A stretch of DNA of 34,826 nt from DASXAQ01 sp036406615 (GTDB lineage Bacteria > Actinomycetota > UBA4738): contig DASXAQ010000101.1 in the NCBI GenBank assembly GCA_036406615.1, positions 1-34,826 on the forward strand. The letters are read 5' to 3'. How positions within the stretch are numbered: the stretch's first letter is position 1; the number at the start of each line of letters is the position of its first letter. The notes under the pieces were generated by a model. That model did no database searches and was not told where the DNA came from. It saw only the letters and a list, made by a program, of their open reading frames with translations. The translations under genes were made by a program, and so were the position numbers. Positions 30,791 to 34,826 of the stretch are shown here, in pieces.

Positions 30791-30796
30791 TAGGGT
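30791..30796 (+). promoter_or_regulatory. -10 box TAGGGT of the CDF-like gene
   Basis: TAGGGT overlaps an in-frame GTG at 30795 and ends 13 nt before the GTG at 30810, which I take as the start. Confidence 0.45.
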
Positions 30797-30809
30797 GGAA
30801 GACGCGACC

Positions 30810-31427
30810 GTGACGCACGAACCATCCGCCATCCGCGAAGACCTGCCCGACCCGGAACGCCGTGCGCTCACGCGCCGGGGCCTGCACCTCGAGTACGCCA
30901 CGATCGGGTGGAACGCGTTCGAGGGCATCGCCGCGATCGCGGCGGGCATCGTCGCCCACTCCGTGGCGCTCACCGCATTCGGGCTGGACTCCGCCGTGGA
31001 GGTGTTCGCGTCCTCCGTTGCCGCGTGGCAGCTGCGTGCGGAGGGCCGGCACCGGGACCGGCGGGCGCTGCGGCTGATCGGGCTGTGCTTCCTGCTGGTC
31101 GGCATCTACGTCGGCGTCCAGTCGATCGTGCACCTGGTGACCGGCGCGCGCCCGAGCGGCTCGCCGTTCGGCGTGGCGATCACCGCGGCGGCGGTCGTCG
31201 TGATGAGCGGCCTGGGCGTCGCGAAGCGGTCGGTCGCGGGCGCCCTCGGCAATCCGGTGCTGGGCGCGGAGGCCCGCTTCTCGCTGGTGGACGCCGGCCT
31301 GTCCGCTACGGTCCTGGTCGGGCTGCTGCTGAACCTGACGTTGGGATGGTGGTGGGCCGACCCGGCGTCGGCGCTGGCGATCGCGGGCCTCGCGCTGGTC
31401 GAGGCCATCGAGGGCCTGCGCGCCTGA
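30810..31427 (+). CDS. CDF-like (cation diffusion facilitator-related) membrane protein
   Basis: The 205-residue protein has a hydrophilic start (1-30) and about six membrane segments (30-200). It resembles the transmembrane half of CDF transporters: Thr-Ile-Gly-Trp-Asn-Ala-Phe-Glu-Gly in the first helix, Gly-Leu-Asp-Ser-Ala-Val-Glu-Val near residue 55, and Ser-Leu-Val-Asp-Ala-Gly-Leu-Ser in a later helix. The Asp and Glu could coordinate a divalent metal. The usual cytoplasmic C-terminal domain of CDF proteins is missing. Transport activity is inferred only from this likeness. It is convergent with the amidohydrolase, 7 nt apart. Confidence 0.82.
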   Translation: MTHEPSAIREDLPDPERRALTRRGLHLEYATIGWNAFEGIAAIAAGIVAHSVALTAFGLDSAVEVFASSVAAWQLRAEGRHRDRRALRLIGLCFLLVGIYVGVQSIVHLVTGARPSGSPFGVAITAAAVVVMSGLGVAKRSVAGALGNPVLGAEARFSLVDAGLSATVLVGLLLNLTLGWWWADPASALAIAGLALVEAIEGLRA

Positions 31428-31434
31428 GGACCGC

Positions 31435-32565
31435 CTACGCCGGCAGCGGATAGATCCGCCGCGCGTTCCCCCGGCACAAGAGCTCGGCGATCGACTCCGC
31501 GTCCGCAGTGGAGCATTCACCGTCGCCGATCCACCCGTCCAGGATCCCGCCGAGCTGGTATCGAAATCCCTGGGCGCCAGCGTAATACAGCTCCGCCAGG
31601 CCGAACGCGTCCGACGAGTACAGGTGCTTGGAGAACGGCGCCACCTCCAGCGCCTCCCGCAGCAGCCGCGCCGCGCCGGCGCCGACATGGTTCAGCGACG
31701 CCCCGACGTCCAGATGCACGTTCGGGTACGCCTTTGCCAGGTAGCCGGCCTCGCGGTGATACGGGTAGCAGTGCAGAAAGATCACGTCGACGCCCTCGCG
31801 GCTCAGCCGGCGGACCAGCTCCGTGAGCAGCGACGGGTTCGTCTGATGGATGGTCAGGTCCGGGTCGCCGAAGCCGGTGTGGATCTGCAGCGGGAATCCG
31901 CGCGCAGCGGCCAGCCGCGCGCCGGTCCAGATGCCGAAGCGGAGCAGGGTCGGATGCGACACTCGCGGCTCAGCCGAGGGGCCGAGCGAGCGGAGCCACG
32001 CGCCCGCCGCGTTCAGGATCCGAGCCTTCGACGGCGGCGACGGATCGAACCCGAAGCCCGCGCGGTAGGCGACCACCGTCTTCAGCCCCACCGCGTTCGC
32101 GGTCGCCTCCTCCAGGGCTGCCTCGAACGCGGCGGCGTAGCCGGCCGCCGTCACCCCCGATGCGGCCACGGCCTCGGCCACGGCCTCCAGGCGCACGACC
32201 GGATACGCGGCAACGCCCGCCGCCTCGGCCATGGCGGCCACGTCGAGCAGCTCGGAGGACCGGTAGCCGGTGTCGATCAGCAGGGCTTCGAGCCCGCACG
32301 CGCGCAGGAGGCGTCGGTTCACCTCGGCCGCACCGAGCTCTGCGCGGCGGGCAAGGTACGCGTCGGGCGACGCGAACGGATCCAGGTCGAGCATCGGCGA
32401 GCACCACCTGCGGATGGTCAGCCCGATGGGCGAGTCCAGCGCCGATGTTCCCGCCGGCGCGGGGTCGAAGCTCTCCGAGATCATCGAATCGAACGCCGGC
32501 CGGTCGAGGTCGCCGGCGACGACCCCGTGGCAGTGGTGATCGATCAGTGGGGCGTCGACGTCCAC
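31435..32565 (-). CDS. Amidohydrolase family protein, FluG N-terminal-domain type
   Basis: The 376-residue TIM-barrel enzyme opens with the metal motif Ile-Asp-His-His-Cys-His-Gly near 9-15. A His in Leu-Gln-Ile-His-Thr-Gly-Phe-Gly-Asp near 238 and another in Phe-Leu-His-Cys-Tyr-Pro follow. A late Tyr-Ser-Ser-Asp-Ala-Phe gives the catalytic Asp. This is the amidohydrolase-2 layout, and the His-Cys-Tyr-Pro and Ser-Ser-Asp-Ala stretches fit the branch fused to GS in eukaryotic FluG/NodGS. The substrate is unknown; an amide or gamma-glutamyl compound is a guess from the neighbour. The GTG at 32565 is 10 nt after the stop of the GS-like gene. Confidence 0.86.
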   Translation of the reverse strand: MDVDAPLIDHHCHGVVAGDLDRPAFDSMISESFDPAPAGTSALDSPIGLTIRRWCSPMLDLDPFASPDAYLARRAELGAAEVNRRLLRACGLEALLIDTGYRSSELLDVAAMAEAAGVAAYPVVRLEAVAEAVAASGVTAAGYAAAFEAALEEATANAVGLKTVVAYRAGFGFDPSPPSKARILNAAGAWLRSLGPSAEPRVSHPTLLRFGIWTGARLAAARGFPLQIHTGFGDPDLTIHQTNPSLLTELVRRLSREGVDVIFLHCYPYHREAGYLAKAYPNVHLDVGASLNHVGAGAARLLREALEVAPFSKHLYSSDAFGLAELYYAGAQGFRYQLGGILDGWIGDGECSTADAESIAELLCRGNARRIYPLPA

Positions 32566-32575
32566 GCGCGGCCGA

Positions 32576-33955
32576 TCAGTAGCGCCAGCGGTGCGCGGCG
32601 GCGATCTCCTCCGGGTCCTTCCCGGCGAACGTCTCGCTCTCACCCTTGCGCACGGCCGTGAACGAGTTGAACAGCGTCGGGCCCATGGCCTCCACGAGGA
32701 CGTCGGACCGCTCGAGGTTCGACACGGCGTCCGCCAGCGACGACGGGAGGCGGTGCACCCCCATCGACTCGAGCTCCTCCGGCGAGTGCGTCGCGGGATC
32801 GTCGACGAACTCGGCCGGGAGCCGCAGCTTTCGCTCCACGCCCTCCAGGCCGGCTGCGATGGTCGCCCCGATCGCCAGGTAGGGGTTCGCGCTGAGGTCG
32901 AAGCACTTCACCTCGAGGTTGGCCGCGCTCTCCCGGCTGCCCACCATGCCGGTGACGAACCGAAGCGCCGCCTCGCGGTTCTCCCGGCCCCAGCAGGCGT
33001 ACACGCCCGCCCAGTGCGAGGGCACCAGGCGCAGGTAGCTCGCGACGCTCGGCGAGCCGACCGCCACGAGCGCGGGCAGCTCGGCCAGGATCCCCGCGGC
33101 GAAGGACTCGCCGATCTCGGTCATGCCGTGCGGGCCGTTGCCGCCGGAGAACAGGTTCGCGCCGTCCTGCCACACGCTCATGTGCAGGTGGCCGCCGTTG
33201 CCGACGTGGCCCGGGATCACCACCGGCGAGAAGGACGTTCGCCATCCATGGCGAAGCCCGACCGCACGGATGGTCGAGCGCACCAGCACGTTGGTGTCGG
33301 CCGCGCCGACGGGATCGTGCGGCGGGAGCGAGATCTCCAGCTGCCCGAGCGCGTACTCGGGGTGGAACTGGTCGACGCCCACTCCCTCCTCCTCGAACGC
33401 GACCACCAGGTCCCGCGCCAGGTCGGAGATCTGCGCGAGCACGCCCATGCTGTAGCCCGGCCCCTCGTGGATCGGCACGAGCGTGCCGTCCTCCTCCTGG
33501 CGGCCGTAATACCACTCGACCTCGGTGCCGAAGCGAAGGTCGAACCCCATGTCGGCGGCGCGTTCGGCCATCCGCCGCGTGAACGAGCGCTGGCACGCCC
33601 CCCAGACCTCCCCCTCCTGCGTGTACTTGTCCGCCGGCGCCCATGCCCACCCGGGCTGGGCGGCCAGCACCCTGACCGCCGAGGGGTCGGGAAGCAGACG
33701 AAGGTCGCCGGCGGGGCCGTTGATCTCCGGCGAGGAGGTGAAGTAGTCGTTGACCATCCCGACCTCGAACACCGGCGTGAGCCCCACGCCGAAGCGGGCC
33801 GTGCGCTCGAACAGCGACACGGGGACCGTCTTGACCCGCGTGATGCCGCCGTTGTCCACCACCGTCATCGCCAGGGACCGCACCCCCTGGCCGGGCAGCC
33901 GCTCGGCCAGCTCACGGGCGAGCTGCTCCCGCCTGGTGATCTCCTCCGGCCCCAT
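32576..33955 (-). CDS. Glutamine synthetase-like ligase (GSI/FluG-type)
   Basis: The 459-residue protein keeps the GS metal ligands: E145 and E147 in Thr-Glu-Val-Glu-Trp, E200, E207, H256 and H258 in Gly-Asn-Gly-Gly-His-Leu-His, and E348. The Arg that normally follows in Glu-x-Arg-x-x-Asp is Lys here (K350), and the active-site loop reads Gly-Arg-Glu-Asn-Arg-Glu-Ala-Ala. The adenylylation Tyr segment is not seen. It may therefore ligate glutamate to an amine other than ammonia, as gamma-glutamylpolyamine synthetases do. That is inference. It has an excellent GGAGGAGGG before the ATG. The amidohydrolase follows in the same operon. Confidence 0.9.
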   Translation of the reverse strand: MGPEEITRREQLARELAERLPGQGVRSLAMTVVDNGGITRVKTVPVSLFERTARFGVGLTPVFEVGMVNDYFTSSPEINGPAGDLRLLPDPSAVRVLAAQPGWAWAPADKYTQEGEVWGACQRSFTRRMAERAADMGFDLRFGTEVEWYYGRQEEDGTLVPIHEGPGYSMGVLAQISDLARDLVVAFEEEGVGVDQFHPEYALGQLEISLPPHDPVGAADTNVLVRSTIRAVGLRHGWRTSFSPVVIPGHVGNGGHLHMSVWQDGANLFSGGNGPHGMTEIGESFAAGILAELPALVAVGSPSVASYLRLVPSHWAGVYACWGRENREAALRFVTGMVGSRESAANLEVKCFDLSANPYLAIGATIAAGLEGVERKLRLPAEFVDDPATHSPEELESMGVHRLPSSLADAVSNLERSDVLVEAMGPTLFNSFTAVRKGESETFAGKDPEEIAAAHRWRY

Positions 33956-33994
33956 GGACCCTCCTCCCGCCCCGATGGCGTCTGTGGTCTGCGA

Positions 33995-34000
33995 TTTCTA
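33995..34000 (-). promoter_or_regulatory. -10 box TAGAAA of the GS-like gene
   Basis: TAGAAA(T) on the minus strand lies 39 nt before the ATG at 33955. The leader would hold the strong GGAGGAGGG. It lies downstream of the clpC terminator hairpin, so the GS-amidohydrolase pair has its own promoter. Confidence 0.45.
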
Positions 34001-34085
34001 CCGCAGAACGGGCCGCGGGCGCGAGGGGCGTCGCGTTGGAGGCGAGGCCGGCACGGCTTCGAGACGGCGAATCGAGGATTGACGA

Positions 34086-34115
34086 AGGCCCAGCAACCGA
34101 AGGGCTGCTGGGCCT
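34086..34115 (-). terminator. Hairpin terminator downstream of clpC
   Basis: AGGCCCAGCA (34086-34095) and TGCTGGGCCT (34106-34115) are exact reverse complements. On the minus strand the stem extends to 13 bp with one G-U around a CUUC loop. TCGTC follows rather than a long U-run. It separates clpC from the GS-like gene. Confidence 0.65.
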
Positions 34116-34241
34116 GTCGTCCTTGACGGCCGATCGGCGTCCCGATCGGTCGCTTCCTTCCGAGGCCTCCAGGAGGTCCCCGAAGGGAGTCCCGCGACCG
34201 GGGAAGCCTTGTCGCTTATCGGCTGGAGACGCTCGTGAGCT
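34116..34241 (-). other. clpC 3' region with small dyads
   Basis: This 126-nt stretch has no ORF I support. It holds two copies of the palindrome CCGATCGG 12 nt apart (34130-34137, 34142-34149) and a CCTCC-A-GGAGG dyad (34166-34176), before the terminator hairpin. It may be a structured 3' untranslated region or a site bound by a dimeric protein; nothing more can be said. Confidence 0.35.
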
Positions 34242-34826
34242 TTAGGACTCCTGCTCCGCCAGCTCGACGGGCGGGATGTCCGGCGGCACGGGCGCCGCCT
34301 CGAAGACGATCTCTTCGTCCCTTCGGTCCACGATGATCGTCTGCCCGGCCTTGAACTCCTTCCAGAGCAGCTTCTCGGACAGCGGGTCCTCCACCATGCG
34401 CTGGATGGTGCGGCGCAGCGGCCGGGCGCCGAGGGCAGGGTCGTACCCCTTCTCGGCGAGCAGCTCCTTCGCGCCGTCGGTCAGCTCGATGTCCACGTCC
34501 TTGGCCTTCAGCTGCTCGCGGACCCGCTTCATCATCAGGTCCACGATGCTCTTGACGTCGTCGCGCGACAGCGAGTGGAACACGATGACCTCGTCGATGC
34601 GGTTCAGGAACTCGGGCCGGAACGAGCGCTTGAGCTCGTCCATGACCTTGTCCTTCATCTTGTCGTGGGTCACCTGCTCGTTGCCGGCGATCGCGAAGCC
34701 GATGCCCGGGCCCTTCTGGATGTCCCGCGTCCCGAGGTTCGACGTCATGATGATCACGGTGTTCTTGAAGTCCACCGTGTGGCCCTGCGCGTCCGTCAGC
34801 CGCCCGTCCTCCAGGATCTGCAGCAG
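34242..34826 (-). CDS. clpC: ClpC ATPase subunit, C-terminal part (5' end outside window)
   Basis: The 194 visible residues are the end of a Hsp100/Clp unfoldase that feeds proteins to ClpP. The second AAA+ module shows Leu-Leu-Gln-Ile-Leu-Glu-Asp-Gly-Arg-Leu-Thr-Asp. Sensor 1 is Ile-Ile-Met-Thr-Ser-Asn-Leu-Gly, and Phe-Arg-Pro-Glu-Phe-Leu-Asn-Arg-Ile-Asp follows. The small domain has the sensor-2 motif Gly-Ala-Arg-Pro-Leu-Arg-Arg. The insertion after sensor 1 (Lys-Gly-Pro-Gly-Ile-Gly-Phe) is of the ClpC type rather than ClpB. The acidic tail ends Glu-Gln-Glu-Ser. The reading frame is open to the window edge. Confidence 0.95.
   Translation of the reverse strand: MLQILEDGRLTDAQGHTVDFKNTVIIMTSNLGTRDIQKGPGIGFAIAGNEQVTHDKMKDKVMDELKRSFRPEFLNRIDEVIVFHSLSRDDVKSIVDLMMKRVREQLKAKDVDIELTDGAKELLAEKGYDPALGARPLRRTIQRMVEDPLSEKLLWKEFKAGQTIIVDRRDEEIVFEAAPVPPDIPPVELAEQES

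Noticed and set aside
1..34826. Mobile elements, integrases, CRISPR arrays or defence systems
   Set aside because: I saw no transposase, integrase, phage gene, direct-repeat array or defence-type domain set. The DUF1003 remnant shows no flanking repeat.

Overview
The window is GC-rich DNA from a bacterial chromosome, most likely a little-studied, deep-branching member of the Actinomycetota. The evidence is very high G+C, CarD, an F420-type PPOX protein, a LytR_C anchor protein, a DUF5679 mini-protein, frequent GTG starts, and many apparently leaderless genes preceded by a TAGNNT -10 box. I cannot place it to genus. I see no phage, transposon, CRISPR array or integrase; most of the window reads as ordinary chromosomal backbone.

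Layout. 1-8.5 kb: an LtrA membrane protein, the remnant of a DUF1003 gene, a leftward group (DraG-type ADP-ribosylglycohydrolase, membrane adenylate cyclase, PNPOx-fold protein, small membrane protein), a coiled-coil protein, a PPOX protein, a degenerate receiver-like protein, a secreted protein and an S9 peptidase. 8.6-13 kb: a large secreted eight-repeat PQQ-like propeller closed by a 15-bp terminator hairpin, then a NodU/CmcH-type carbamoyltransferase. 13-17 kb: a DUF5679 zinc-ribbon mini-protein, a three-Cys Rrf2 regulator, a HAD-IIB phosphatase, a sulfotransferase and an AI-2E-type permease. 16.9-20.5 kb: a trehalose block with TreT, a GT20 synthase (OtsA type) and OtsB, covering two biosynthetic routes. 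20.5-25 kb: a LytR_C protein, glutamate dehydrogenase, a flavin-binding Pyridox_ox_2 protein, a GT2-methyltransferase fusion, and two small genes of unknown function.

25.2-34.8 kb, almost all leftward, is the old housekeeping neighbourhood: clpC (5' end outside the window), radA, carD, a PIN-TRAM membrane protein (YacL type), ispD, ispF, rlmB and tRNA-Thr(UGU). Compared with the usual order, disA (next to radA) and cysS (between ispF and rlmB) are missing. A glutamine-synthetase-like gene, an amidohydrolase and a CDF-like membrane protein sit between clpC and radA. The amidohydrolase/GS pair resembles, as two separate genes, the domains fused in eukaryotic FluG/NodGS.

The most interesting signals are: (i) carD and ispD have no usable ATG, GTG or TTG start and each has a well-placed CTG; (ii) the repeated TAGNNT box very close to start codons; (iii) the GT2-methyltransferase fusion; (iv) the FluG-like gene pair; (v) the receiver-like protein with a four-Cys insertion. 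I found no clear new multi-gene defence or mobile system.
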